From NCBI RefSeq assembly GCF_004342165.1, contig NZ_SMAL01000003.1, positions 186,001 through 250,000 of the forward strand: DNA of 64,000 nt. Reading direction: 5' to 3'. The notes beneath the pieces are model-generated. The model did not search any database. It saw nothing but the letters and a program-made list of their open reading frames with translations, and was not told the origin of the DNA. The stretch is from Natranaerovirga pectinivora (lineage in GTDB: Bacteria; Bacillota; Clostridia; Lachnospirales; DSM-24629). The position numbers and the translations under genes were made by a program. Below are positions 37,509-46,750 of this stretch, in pieces. The first letter of the stretch is position 1; the number at the start of each line of letters is the position of its first letter.

Positions 37509-37620
37509 AAAAGAGGGGACTATATATTAGATTTTACAGCAGAGCCACGGATGGCGCAGCTGGACCCTAATCTCCAAGGATGGAATGGGTCCATTAATCT
37601 AATATATAATCCCCTCTTTT
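37509..37620. repeat. Structured palindromic element, copy 3
   Basis: The basal stem starting AAAAGAGGGGA pairs 37509-37533 with 37596-37620 (one mismatch, which is a wobble pair on one strand). Hairpin 1 is GCCA-CGGA-TGGC (loop 37548-37551); hairpin 2 is GGACCC/GGGTCC with TCCA-AGGA-TGGA (loop 37577-37580). The loops are again 29 nt apart. The C-G closing pair of hairpin 2 in copies 1 and 2 is a G-C pair here. The minus-strand right arm ends CTCTTTTTTG, so this copy can also serve as the terminator of the exonuclease gene that stops at 37635. Confidence 0.93.
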
Positions 37621-37634
37621 AACCCAAGAGAGAT

Positions 37635-38387
37635 CTAAAAAATATCTAATCCAACAGGACAATGATCCGAACCTAAAACCTCACAATAAATATGCGCCTC
37701 TTTCAACTCAGCCTCTAAACTCTTAGACACACAAAAATAATCAATTCTCCAACCAGCATTATTCTCCCTAGCATTAAACATATAAGACCACCAAGTATAA
37801 ACCTCTGTCTTATCAGGATAAAAATAACGATACGTATCAATAAATCCATTATCTACTACATTATCAAACTTAGCTCTCTCTTCATCAGAAAAACCAGCAC
37901 TTTTTCTATTGGTCTTAGGATTCTTAAGATCAATCTCTTTATGAGCAACATTTAAGTCCCCACAAAAAATAACAGGTTTACTTTCTTCTAGCCCCTTAAG
38001 ATAAGCTAAAAAATCATCTTCCCATTTCATCCTATACTCTAATCTTGCAAGACCTCTTTGAGCATTAGGGGTATACAATGTCACCACAAAATACTTGTCA
38101 AACTCTAAGGTGATCACTCTACCCTCATTATCATGTTCATCAATCCCAATACCGTATTTTACATCAATAGGCTCTACCTTTGTAAATATTGCAGTCCCTG
38201 AATACCCTTTCTTCTGGGCATAATTCCAATATTGATAATACCCATCTAACTCTAAGTCAATTTGACCTTCTTGTAATTTCGTTTCTTGTAAACAGAATAC
38301 ATCTGCATCCATTTCATTAAAAAAATCCATAAACCCTTTTTTCATACAAGCTCTTATGCCATTTACATTCCATGATATTAATTTCAT
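37635..38387 (-). CDS. xth: Exodeoxyribonuclease III (AP endonuclease)
   Basis: 250 residues. [14 protein letters not shown] at the N-terminus, LQETKLQ (metal-binding Glu), the catalytic [12 protein letters not shown] and [10 protein letters not shown] at the C-terminus are all present. It cleaves DNA at abasic sites and degrades 3' ends in base excision repair. GGAG lies 11 bases before the ATG. It starts 20 bases after recQ and is probably co-transcribed with it, forming a DNA repair pair. Confidence 0.96.
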   Translation of the reverse strand: MKLISWNVNGIRACMKKGFMDFFNEMDADVFCLQETKLQEGQIDLELDGYYQYWNYAQKKGYSGTAIFTKVEPIDVKYGIGIDEHDNEGRVITLEFDKYFVVTLYTPNAQRGLARLEYRMKWEDDFLAYLKGLEESKPVIFCGDLNVAHKEIDLKNPKTNRKSAGFSDEERAKFDNVVDNGFIDTYRYFYPDKTEVYTWWSYMFNARENNAGWRIDYFCVSKSLEAELKEAHIYCEVLGSDHCPVGLDIF

Positions 38388-38407
38388 CTTACCAAACTCC
38401 TTCCAAT

Positions 38408-40234
38408 CTATTGATCTTTGCTATCTACAAAATTCTTAATAGCAGTAATAAACTCTTCACCGTATTTTTCTAATTTAAATTGACCTACCCCTGACACCTC
38501 TAAAAATGCTTCTTCAGTCGTTGGATAGTCTATACACATTTCATTAAGGGTGGCATCGGAGAAAACAACAAAAGGCGGTACTCTTTGTTCCTTTGCTATT
38601 CTCATTCTTAATTCTCTTAGACTTTCAAACAAAGTCATATCCACCACTTTATTATCCGCCTTATTGCCTTTATCTTTAAGGCCTTTTTTAGCTTTTTCTT
38701 TTACTAAAACCCTTTTAATTGTTATTGTTTTATGTCCTTTTAATACATCATAGGCGCTTTGTCCCAATGCAAGGGTTGGGTACTTGTCTCCTGATTGAAA
38801 AACTATATTTTCAGCAATTAAATAACCTATAATTTCTTTGATAGATTCTATTTTATACTCTTTCATAATGCCATAAGTGGGTAAAGTATGAAACCCTAGG
38901 CTTGTTACCTTAGAATTTTTAGAGCCTTTTAATACATTGGCAACCATAGCCGTTCCAAACCTTTCATTCATTCTTTTAATACAAGACATTATCTTTTGAG
39001 CTTCTATGGTTATATCTTGTTCTTCTACTTCATTATTGCAACTGCTACAATTATTGCAAATAGTATTAAGCACTTTATCACCAAAATAATTTAATATATA
39101 AGTCCTTAAACACCCCTCTGTATTACAGTAATCCACCATTTCATATAACTTCTTATATTCACCTTGTTTGTCAACATCATCACTGCTTTGTTCTATAAGA
39201 AATTTATTCATTACCGTATCCGCTGGACTGTATAAAAGAACACAGTTTGAAGGCAAGCCATCTCTACCAGCACGTCCTGCTTCTTGATAATAACTTTCAA
39301 TGTTTTTCGGCATATTATAATGGAGCACAAAACGAATATTCGATTTGTCTATACCCATACCAAATGCATTAGTAGCCACCATAATAGTAGCTTTATCATA
39401 TAAAAAGTCTTCTTGACTTTTAGACCGTTCATCTTCAGATAACCCAGCGTGGTATTTACGGACTTTATACCCTTTGTCTTTTAATTTCTTATACACTGAA
39501 TCCACTGTTTTACGGGTTGAACAATAGATTAACCCTGATTGTGTCTTATTTTCTTGAAGATAGTGATGAATGAAGTCAAATTTATTTTCATTTTTTACAA
39601 CTTCAAAATATATATTTTCCCTATCAAATCCAGTCGTTATGGTAAAGGGTTTCTTTAGTTGTAATAATTTTATAATATCTTTTCTTACGATGGGCGTAGC
39701 CGTAGCGGTAAAAGCAGCAATTAATGGTCTACTAGGCAATTTTTGTATTATATTTGCTATATTGGTATAACTTGGTCTAAAATCATGACCCCACTGTGAC
39801 ACACAATGGGCTTCATCCACTGCAATTAAAGAAATATGTAGTCTGGATAAGATATTTATAAACCCTTCCATCTCAAATCTCTCAGGCGCTACGTATATCA
39901 ATTTATATTGATTGTTTCTTAGTCCTTCAATCACTTGTCTATATTCTAAATCACTTAAGGAACTATTTATAAAAGCAGCCTCTATACCCATTTCTAACAA
40001 TGTATCTACTTGGTCCTTCATCAACGAAATAAGAGGTGATATAACAACTGTTATCCCATCCATAACTAAAGCAGGTATTTGATAGCAAATGGATTTACCT
40101 GCTCCTGTTGGCATAATACCTAGCACATCTCTGCCAGAAAGAATTTCATCAATTAACTCTTTTTGTCCATATCTAAAATCATCATAACCAAAGTACTTTT
40201 TTAATAATTGATATTTTTTATCTTCCAAATCCAT
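38408..40234 (-). CDS. recQ: ATP-dependent DNA helicase RecQ
   Basis: 608 residues. Helicase motifs: Q-motif region [12 protein letters not shown], Walker A PTGAGKS (Lys47), DEAH in [19 protein letters not shown], motif III FTATATP, motif [13 protein letters not shown] and motif [13 protein letters not shown]. Then the RecQ-Ct zinc region (C...C in CNTEGC and CNNCSSC) and a C-terminal HRDC domain (about 525-605; [20 protein letters not shown]). It unwinds DNA 3' to 5' in recombination repair. The ATG at 40234 directly abuts AAGGGGG; the TTG two codons later (40228) has better spacing. Confidence 0.97.
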   Translation of the reverse strand: MDLEDKKYQLLKKYFGYDDFRYGQKELIDEILSGRDVLGIMPTGAGKSICYQIPALVMDGITVVISPLISLMKDQVDTLLEMGIEAAFINSSLSDLEYRQVIEGLRNNQYKLIYVAPERFEMEGFINILSRLHISLIAVDEAHCVSQWGHDFRPSYTNIANIIQKLPSRPLIAAFTATATPIVRKDIIKLLQLKKPFTITTGFDRENIYFEVVKNENKFDFIHHYLQENKTQSGLIYCSTRKTVDSVYKKLKDKGYKVRKYHAGLSEDERSKSQEDFLYDKATIMVATNAFGMGIDKSNIRFVLHYNMPKNIESYYQEAGRAGRDGLPSNCVLLYSPADTVMNKFLIEQSSDDVDKQGEYKKLYEMVDYCNTEGCLRTYILNYFGDKVLNTICNNCSSCNNEVEEQDITIEAQKIMSCIKRMNERFGTAMVANVLKGSKNSKVTSLGFHTLPTYGIMKEYKIESIKEIIGYLIAENIVFQSGDKYPTLALGQSAYDVLKGHKTITIKRVLVKEKAKKGLKDKGNKADNKVVDMTLFESLRELRMRIAKEQRVPPFVVFSDATLNEMCIDYPTTEEAFLEVSGVGQFKLEKYGEEFITAIKNFVDSKDQ

Positions 40235-40317
40235 CCCCCTTAAATTTGACCTATTTATATAATACCATTTTATATTAAAAATTCAAACCATAGCCTATGT
40301 TTAAAGTAATGCTCATT

Positions 40318-40355
40318 ATAAGGCGAGAGAAAACAGTTGCTTTTTCTATCGCCTT
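40318..40355. terminator. Hairpin after the glycosyltransferase gene
   Basis: ATAAGGCGAGAGAAAA / TTTTTCTATCGCCTTAT (one wobble) with an 8-base loop, between the stop of the glycosyltransferase gene (40362) and the recQ start. It lacks a clean T run on the minus strand, so it is at best an imperfect terminator. Confidence 0.6.
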
Positions 40356-40361
40356 ATATTT

Positions 40362-42137
40362 TTACCTAGATCTTAATATCTCTAGCCCTTCTGAATCAAA
40401 TACTTCAAATTCTTTTATAGACCTAATAATTTCTTTATTTGCAAGTTCATAATAACCGTACTTATGATATAGTTTTCCTAACTCTAACAATACTCCAATA
40501 TCACCAATTAAATTTAGAATTTGTAAAGCAGATTCAAATAAATCAAACGCCTCATTCTCTAATAACACCTCTAAAATCTCAAATACTATTCTAGTATACT
40601 TTCTATTATTGATTTCTTCTGAAATCACTTCTATTGGCTCTTCAAAAATGATATTGGCAAATTGTCTATAAACCTTTAACGCATCAAAAAAATCTTCTAT
40701 ATGAGAACTATTATTTAGATCATTAATATAGTCATACACTTCTTTTTTCTTTCTTAGTAAAATCAATGCTAAAATTTTTATTCTAAATAAATCAATACTA
40801 TTAACAAACCTTCCATCTATAAACTCTAAACATTTTTCGTATTGACCTAGTCTTAATAAACAATTGGCCTTTAATAACCATCCTTCTATCTTGTTACGAT
40901 CATACTTATTTATATACTCTAAGGCTACCTTATAAAATCTCTCTTTATAAAAAACTTTTCCAATCATTATATACTGTTCATTTAAATTACTAAAGTATGG
41001 TTCAACTGTCTTAACAATATCTTCAATAGCCATTCCTTTAGATTTCAATATCTTCACCAAGTTATAGATAGGTGCCATAAAGTCCGGTCTAAATATCAGT
41101 GTTTTTATGCAATTTTTATAGGCTCTGTCATAATCTTTTAACTCTATGTAAATCTCTGATAGAGTATTATACGTACGATAATTTTCAACACCTAATATAA
41201 ACTTTAGATGAGGTGGTGCTTCTCTCATTTCGATACACTTATTAAAACAGTCAATTGCCAATGTATATCTTTTTTGTTTATGAAAGATGATTCCTTTTAA
41301 ATATTCTAAATCTGTTAGTTCTGGATAATGATTTCTAAGTATTTTTTTAGCTAATTCAAAGCCTTCATCATTAAGATCCAAAAAGTAACAACATAATACC
41401 ATACGAATAATCAACTTTGGAGAATATACTTTTGTAGCATCAAACTTTGAGTAGGCTTTATTATAATATTCTAGCGCCTCAATATAATTATTCTCTGCAA
41501 AAAATTCATTCCCTAAATTAAAAAGATGGAACATATTATCAGGTTCCTTTTTAATCAGTTCCTTTAATATCATTTTATTTCTTTCTCTTTTCTTCTTCTT
41601 TTCTATATTGTGTTTTAAGTAACCGTGATGGTATATTTTGATATTTTCTATTGTTCCAGGTATATTATTCTTAGGGTATTTATTGTTTTTTAATTGTTCG
41701 TGAATTGGACTTTCAAAAAAATATCCGGCGTTATTTTTTATTAATCTTACATTTAGGTTTACTGTAATATTGGGACCTGGTCTTCTACCTACATAACTAT
41801 GGGTTTCAAAAAAATATATTTCTTCATCGCCTTTATTCACTAAGTACCTAAACTTTTCTTTATCCTCTTTAGGGAATTCATCATCTGCATCCATAAGGAG
41901 TATCCAATCACTATTTGCATATTTAATAGATTCATTTCTTGCGGTACCAAAATCATTCTCCCATTTGAAATTATAGACTTTGGCTCCAAATGCCTTTGCA
42001 ATCTCAATGGTTTGATCTTCTGACCCCGTATCTACGATTATCATTTCGTCCACAATATCCTTTACACTCTCTAAACATCTAGGCAAATTCTTTTCTTCAT
42101 TTTTTACTATCATGCAAAGACTAACAGACTTATTCAC
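40362..42137 (-). CDS. Family 2 glycosyltransferase fused to TPR repeats (SunS-like architecture)
   Basis: 591 residues. The N-terminal GT-A domain (about 1-200) has SLCMIVKNEEKNLPRCLESV, IIVDTGSEDQT (nucleotide-binding Asp) and LLMDADDEFP (DxD-type metal site). The rest is TPR-like helical repeats (for example NNYIEALEYYNKAY and KRYTLAIDCFNKCIE). Such proteins glycosylate peptides or other proteins; SunS, which glycosylates sublancin, has this layout, but no peptide substrate is visible nearby. I use the GTG at 42137, preceded by GGAGGG; a GTG at 42149 overlaps that site. Confidence 0.85.
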   Translation of the reverse strand: MNKSVSLCMIVKNEEKNLPRCLESVKDIVDEMIIVDTGSEDQTIEIAKAFGAKVYNFKWENDFGTARNESIKYANSDWILLMDADDEFPKEDKEKFRYLVNKGDEEIYFFETHSYVGRRPGPNITVNLNVRLIKNNAGYFFESPIHEQLKNNKYPKNNIPGTIENIKIYHHGYLKHNIEKKKKRERNKMILKELIKKEPDNMFHLFNLGNEFFAENNYIEALEYYNKAYSKFDATKVYSPKLIIRMVLCCYFLDLNDEGFELAKKILRNHYPELTDLEYLKGIIFHKQKRYTLAIDCFNKCIEMREAPPHLKFILGVENYRTYNTLSEIYIELKDYDRAYKNCIKTLIFRPDFMAPIYNLVKILKSKGMAIEDIVKTVEPYFSNLNEQYIMIGKVFYKERFYKVALEYINKYDRNKIEGWLLKANCLLRLGQYEKCLEFIDGRFVNSIDLFRIKILALILLRKKKEVYDYINDLNNSSHIEDFFDALKVYRQFANIIFEEPIEVISEEINNRKYTRIVFEILEVLLENEAFDLFESALQILNLIGDIGVLLELGKLYHKYGYYELANKEIIRSIKEFEVFDSEGLEILRSR

Positions 42138-42219
42138 ATAACCCTCCACTAAAGACCATCTAAATTCTATCCTTATTCTATATTATGATTACATTATGAA
42201 GTAGAACCTCCTAGAATAG

Positions 42220-42246
42220 AAAAAAACCAGCCTAAGCTGATTTTTA
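42220..42246 (-). terminator. Terminator of the TVP38-family gene
   Basis: Minus-strand stem AAAATCAGC-TTAG-GCTGGTTTT followed by TTT, just after the stop at 42262. Confidence 0.85.
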
Positions 42247-42261
42247 TTTATCACTCTATAA

Positions 42262-42948
42262 TTATTTCACTTGAAATGAAATATGTTTTTTGGTATATCT
42301 ATGCAGTGCATAATAATAAATCATTATTAAGGCCGCTAATATTATGGTATTAAAGACATTGTCTTTCCAATAAAAAACATTAGAAACCAAATACACATTT
42401 AATAAAGTCCCGGGAATCATTCCAATGAAGCTCCCCCAAAAATACTTTTTAAAACTAATTGTGGTCATGGCACATAAATAATTCACCATTGCTGCTGTTA
42501 CAATAGGTATATTCCTCATATATAAAACATAATAAAAACCATTTTCTTCAATGTTTTTCATATAATCTTCGTAGTTAATATTTTTCTTCTCTTTTTGCCT
42601 ATCAAACCATTTGTATAAAAACTTTTTACTAAGCAATCTTCCTATTACAAAAGATAGTACAGAAAACAAATTCCCGATTAACAGTGCAGCAACAAACCCT
42701 CTACCAATTCCCATGGTTAAAGCTGCTCCTGCCTTTACCCATGACATTGGAACAAATAAACAAGATAATAGGGTTCCAATAATGATATAGAGAACAAAGA
42801 ATATATTCATATCTTTATATTGCTCTACCTGCTGTAAAAAACTATTTTTATTAATAATATGTGAATACCTCTGATACAACATAACTATTATCCAAACAAA
42901 CATGATGACTGCTATAATTCTAATAAGTTTATCCAATCTATCTTCCAT
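42262..42948 (-). CDS. TVP38/TMEM64-family (DedA superfamily) membrane protein
   Basis: 228 residues with about six hydrophobic segments. The central FVPMSWVKAGAALTMGIGRGFVAALLIGNLFSVLSFVIGRL part (shown by its core VKAGAALTMGIGRG) and YYVLYMRNIPIVTAAMVNYLCAMT match the VTT/SNARE-associated domain of TVP38/YdjX proteins. Recent work on DedA-family proteins points to lipid flipping and polyprenyl phosphate recycling; the substrate here is unknown. Monocistronic: terminators flank it. Confidence 0.88.
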   Translation of the reverse strand: MEDRLDKLIRIIAVIMFVWIIVMLYQRYSHIINKNSFLQQVEQYKDMNIFFVLYIIIGTLLSCLFVPMSWVKAGAALTMGIGRGFVAALLIGNLFSVLSFVIGRLLSKKFLYKWFDRQKEKKNINYEDYMKNIEENGFYYVLYMRNIPIVTAAMVNYLCAMTTISFKKYFWGSFIGMIPGTLLNVYLVSNVFYWKDNVFNTIILAALIMIYYYALHRYTKKHISFQVK

Positions 42949-43221
42949 TTACACGCCCTTCTTTCAAGCTAAATTAACTAACAGATTTATAACCTATTAT
43001 TATGTATTATTAATAAACTTTTAATATTTTATAAATGAAAAAAATGTTATGACAAGTCACTAATACATTTATATTCTTATTATATTATTATGTACTATTA
43101 ACTAATTATATTTATGTTTTCCACTACATATTTTAATGTATTTTTAATAAAAAGTCCACCTTATTTCATTTTTCAAACTCTAGGTGATCTGACAAAGTTT
43201 TCTTTTTTCAATGTTATCGAC
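42949..43221. other. AT-rich intergenic region without visible genes
   Basis: About 270 bases upstream of the TVP38-family gene. A likely ribosome binding site (GAAGGG) precedes that gene. Beyond that I see no gene, repeat or structured RNA. Confidence 0.6.
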
Positions 43222-43262
43222 AAAAAAAACTTCTAAACATGTCATCGTTTAGAAGTTTTTTT
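43222..43262 (-). terminator. Terminator of the pyrimidine ABC importer operon
   Basis: Minus-strand stem AAAAAAACTTCTAAAC / GTTTAGAAGTTTTTTT with an 8-base loop and a long T run, 7 bases after the substrate-binding protein stop. Confidence 0.94.
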
Positions 43263-43268
43263 ATCTTT

Positions 43269-44294
43269 TTATTTTACTGCTTCTTCCCAATATTTGCTTG
43301 TAATGGTTTCTTCTGAAATAACTGCCGGACTTGTAAGCAATCCATATGTATAAGAATGCTCTGCTGTTTGAACCACAGCGTCCATATCTATATAACCTAT
43401 TTGAGCTGGATCAAATCCTTCTGGTACAACTAGCTTTGCTACTTCTTTTGCCATATATACTTGATGCTCTAAGGAAACACTTTGGTCCACATTATAAACG
43501 ATTTGACCTGCTGCTTCTGGATCAGCAACTGCATCTGCCCAACCTTTAATAGATGCTCTTAAAAATCTTACAAATAAGTCTTCATTGTTTTTAATCCAAT
43601 CGCTATTTACAAACAAACAATCTTGAAGCATTGCCACGCCTTCATCATTCATATCTAATACATTGATTTCACTTGCATCTAACCCTGCTGCTAACAAAAG
43701 ACCATATTCATTATAAGTCATTGCAGATGCTGCATCAATTGTGCCATTTAATATTTGGTTCATTGTAAAATCTTGTTGTACCAACTCTAAATCTGTATTT
43801 CTATTGATACCATTGGCTTCTAAAAGTGCAAATATTTCATACTCATTGCCACCAAACCATGAACCTACCTTTTTACCCACTAAATCTGATGGACTTTCAA
43901 TTCCTGAAGATGCTTTTGAAACAAGTAGCATTGCACTTTTTTGGAATATTTGACCTACATGAAGCAATTCCCAACCTTCAGATTGGTATTTCATTAAACT
44001 TGAAACCCAAGTAACACCAACGTCTGCTACACCATTGTACACTTGTTGCTCTGGAATAATATCACTACCACCTGGAAGAATTTCTATTTGAATCCCTTCA
44101 TCTTCATAATAGCCTTTTTCCATTGCAACATAATAGCCCATAAATTGTGATTGAGGCAACCATTTTAACTGTAAAACGACCTTATCTAATTTTTTTCCAT
44201 CTCCACTTGTTGCAGGAGACGAGCTACACCCTGTAGCCATTATTGCCACTAACATTAAAACCAATAATATACTCATTAAACTTTTTCTTTTCAT
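43269..44294 (-). CDS. NMT1/THI5-type ABC substrate-binding lipoprotein, probably for pyrimidines
   Basis: 341 residues with a lipoprotein signal (lipobox ATGC, Cys near residue 23). The mature protein has VVLQLKWLPQSQFMGYYVAMEKGYYEDEGI (core QFMGYYVAMEKGYY) and SDLVGKKVGSWFGGNEYEIFAL, typical of the NMT1/THI5/SsuA fold that binds thiamine-precursor pyrimidines, nitrate, taurine or similar ligands. Gene context with pyrimidine catabolism makes uracil or a related base the best guess. Start at the ATG at 44294 (AGGAGG 5 bases upstream); an ATG at 44351 precedes it without support. Last gene of the operon. Confidence 0.88.
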   Translation of the reverse strand: MKRKSLMSILLVLMLVAIMATGCSSSPATSGDGKKLDKVVLQLKWLPQSQFMGYYVAMEKGYYEDEGIQIEILPGGSDIIPEQQVYNGVADVGVTWVSSLMKYQSEGWELLHVGQIFQKSAMLLVSKASSGIESPSDLVGKKVGSWFGGNEYEIFALLEANGINRNTDLELVQQDFTMNQILNGTIDAASAMTYNEYGLLLAAGLDASEINVLDMNDEGVAMLQDCLFVNSDWIKNNEDLFVRFLRASIKGWADAVADPEAAGQIVYNVDQSVSLEHQVYMAKEVAKLVVPEGFDPAQIGYIDMDAVVQTAEHSYTYGLLTSPAVISEETITSKYWEEAVK

Positions 44295-44319
44295 AATAAT
44301 TCCTCCTAATATAATTAAT

Positions 44320-45087
44320 TTATCTTTGTGAAGCGTGCCATTTAATAGCATCGCGCTCTACCAATATAATAATTGCATATAAAACCACTCCAACTAAGGA
44401 AGCAACAACAATATACGACCAACCCATAGCCATTTCAGCTTTTCGCAAATGGTCTTTTATCCCAAAACCCAGACCAGAAGTAGATGCTGCAAAATATTCA
44501 CTGATAATAGCCGCTATAATAGATGCTGCAATATTTATCTTTAAAGCTGTGAAAACATTTGGCAAAGCATTAGGCAAACGTAGCTTTCTAAAAACAACCC
44601 ATTTATCTGCCGCAACTGTTTCCATTAAATCTAAGGAAAAGGCTTTCAAATTATTTAACCCGCTATAAGCATTAATGGCCATAGCTGCCATACAAACTAC
44701 AGTAACCACACCAATTTTTTGGGCCATACCTGTTGTAAACCATAAGTTCATTATTGGTGATAAAGCAACAATAGGTACTGCATTTAATGCTGTTACAACA
44801 ATCATTCCACCATATCCCCATTTTGGAAACCATGTGGCTAAAAAGGCAATCATAAAACCGAAAAAAGAACCAATGGTTAGACCTATTAATGCCCCTATAA
44901 CGGTAACGCCACCATCTTTTAATACCTTAGGCAAATTATTGTACAGAGTGGTCATTATTTGTGAAGGTATTGGCAACTGAAAGGGCCTTAAATCCAACAC
45001 TTCATGTAAATAACCCAATTCCCAAATCAAAATAAATCCAATACCAAAAGCCAATGGCCACAATATATTTTTCAATTTATTATTCAT
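44320..45087 (-). CDS. ABC importer permease (SsuC/ThiX-like), second of two
   Basis: 255 residues with six transmembrane helices and the cytosolic EAA loop ETVAADKWVVFRKLRLPNALPNVFTALKI, BPD_transp_1 family. It overlaps the first permease gene by 4 bases (ATGA). Together the two would form a heterodimeric membrane channel for the NMT1-type binding protein. Confidence 0.9.
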   Translation of the reverse strand: MNNKLKNILWPLAFGIGFILIWELGYLHEVLDLRPFQLPIPSQIMTTLYNNLPKVLKDGGVTVIGALIGLTIGSFFGFMIAFLATWFPKWGYGGMIVVTALNAVPIVALSPIMNLWFTTGMAQKIGVVTVVCMAAMAINAYSGLNNLKAFSLDLMETVAADKWVVFRKLRLPNALPNVFTALKINIAASIIAAIISEYFAASTSGLGFGIKDHLRKAEMAMGWSYIVVASLVGVVLYAIIILVERDAIKWHASQR

Positions 45088-45884
45088 ACTTTCTCACCAT
45101 CCTTTTTAGATGCGCCTCGTCTCCAAGGTAGTAATAAATTTTCTGCTATAACAATCACATAAAAGCTAAAAATACCCATTAAAGCACTGGTCATTACAGA
45201 TGCCCAAAAAATATCTGTTGTATTAGAATATAAGGAATAAAGAATTCTTACACCAATACCCCCTCTAGACCCTAACATATCCACTAAAATAGATGCAGTA
45301 ACTGCCATAGGTGCAGCTATTTTTAAGCCTGTAAACAAATAGGACATGGAAAAGGGAAACATTAGTTTGCGATACACTTCAAATTTGCTCGTCGCAATAG
45401 AATACAATAAATCCTTTTTATCCTGCTCCACACTTTTTAATCCACTTAACATGTTTACGGATACAGGGAAGAATGTAATATATGCGGCTATAATAATTCT
45501 TGATAAATTCATATCTCTAACAATATTGAAAATGATAGGTGCCAGACCTAAAACAGGAATCATTTGTGACATAATCAAGTAGGGAAAAGCAATTTTTTCT
45601 GCTGTTTTTGACAAACTCATTATCACAGCAAGGAATATACCTACCCCAGCCCCAATACCAAAACCTATAGCGGCTCTTGAAAAAGTAATAACGCCTGCTT
45701 CTAGTAAAGACCTCCAATTGTTAACAAACACAATGAAAATTGTATGAGGAAAAGGTAACTTAGCTGCGGCCATTGTATCTTTCATTACAAACATTAAGAA
45801 AAATGCCAATACCTCTAGCAATACAAAAATGCTTGTAAACCATACAAAAGCCACCATCCGCCTTTCTTTTTTTGTAATCACCAT
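45084..45884 (-). CDS. ABC importer permease (SsuC/ThiX-like), first of two
   Basis: 266 residues, BPD_transp_1 family. A first helix after KKERRMVAFVWF, then five more, with the EAA loop YSIATSKFEVYRKLMFPFSMSYLFTGLKI. The EAA glycine is replaced by a lysine-containing sequence (ATSKFEVYRK), and the two permeases are only distantly alike. It follows the ATPase gene by 2 bases, with GAGGGGG upstream. Confidence 0.9.
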   Translation of the reverse strand: MVITKKERRMVAFVWFTSIFVLLEVLAFFLMFVMKDTMAAAKLPFPHTIFIVFVNNWRSLLEAGVITFSRAAIGFGIGAGVGIFLAVIMSLSKTAEKIAFPYLIMSQMIPVLGLAPIIFNIVRDMNLSRIIIAAYITFFPVSVNMLSGLKSVEQDKKDLLYSIATSKFEVYRKLMFPFSMSYLFTGLKIAAPMAVTASILVDMLGSRGGIGVRILYSLYSNTTDIFWASVMTSALMGIFSFYVIVIAENLLLPWRRGASKKDGEKV

Positions 45885-45886
45885 AC

Positions 45887-46657
45887 TTATACCCCCTCAA
45901 AGCTTTTTCTAATCTTTGCCACATATTCATAAAACTCAGGCATCTCTCTTAGAGAACTTTCTCTTGGGCGAGGCAAGTCAATATCTACCACTGCTGAAAC
46001 CCTTCCTGGATGGGGTGATAATACCACTACTCTATCTGATAAAAATACAGATTCTGGAATATTATGTGTAACAAAAATAATGGTTTTTTTCGTCTTTCTC
46101 CATATCTTCAATAAATCCTCATTCAATTTTTCACGGGTAAACTCATCAAGAGCTGAAAATGGCTCATCCATTAATAAAATCTCAGGATCTAATGCCAAGG
46201 CTCTTGCAATCCCAATCCTTTGTTGCATACCACCACTTAACTCAAAGGGATACTCGTAACCAAAATCTTTTAAACCTACTAGATCTAAAGTTTTATCGAT
46301 ACGTGCTGTTCTTTCTTTTCTTGGTATTTTCATAATTTCCATTGGAAGACAAATATTTCTTCTTACTGTTCTCCAATCGTAAAGAACAGGATTTTGAAAG
46401 ACAATACCATACTTTCTTTGTAACCTTATATCTTTTGGTGATTGACCATTAATGGTTACACTTCCTGTCGTTGGTCGTAACAAATCTGCAATGATACGAA
46501 GCAATGTGGTTTTACCACATCCTGAAGGACCTAAGAGAGAAATAAACTCGCCTTCTCTAATATCGAGATTCACATCGTTTAGGGCAACAATGTCCTCCCC
46601 TCTTTTTCCTTTATAAATCATATTGACATTTTTAATTTGGATTTCTGATCCATTCAT
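45887..46657 (-). CDS. ABC importer ATPase (SsuB/TauB-like)
   Basis: 256 residues. Walker A GPSGCGKTT near residue 44, signature LSGGMQQRIGIARAL, Walker B ILLMDEPFSALDE and H-loop FVTHNIPES, typical of nitrate/taurine/thiamine-precursor transporters. AGGAGG lies 8 bases before the ATG. It is the first gene of the transporter set and lies after a terminator that follows preA, so transporter expression may be lower than that of the enzymes or may have its own promoter. Confidence 0.93.
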   Translation of the reverse strand: MNGSEIQIKNVNMIYKGKRGEDIVALNDVNLDIREGEFISLLGPSGCGKTTLLRIIADLLRPTTGSVTINGQSPKDIRLQRKYGIVFQNPVLYDWRTVRRNICLPMEIMKIPRKERTARIDKTLDLVGLKDFGYEYPFELSGGMQQRIGIARALALDPEILLMDEPFSALDEFTREKLNEDLLKIWRKTKKTIIFVTHNIPESVFLSDRVVVLSPHPGRVSAVVDIDLPRPRESSLREMPEFYEYVAKIRKSFEGV

Positions 46658-46694
46658 ATATAAAACCTCCTAAGGACAAATTTCCTCAATCTAA

Positions 46695-46730
46695 GAAAAA
46701 GGGCGCAAAAGATTTCTCTTCTGCGCCCTT
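46695..46730 (-). terminator. Terminator between preA and the ABC importer genes
   Basis: Minus-strand stem AAGGGCGCAGAAGA / TCTTTTGCGCCCTT with loop GAAA, followed by TTTTTC. It divides the pyrimidine cluster into an enzyme part and a transporter part. Confidence 0.92.
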
Positions 46731-46750
46731 GCAGTTCTACTTTTATATTT

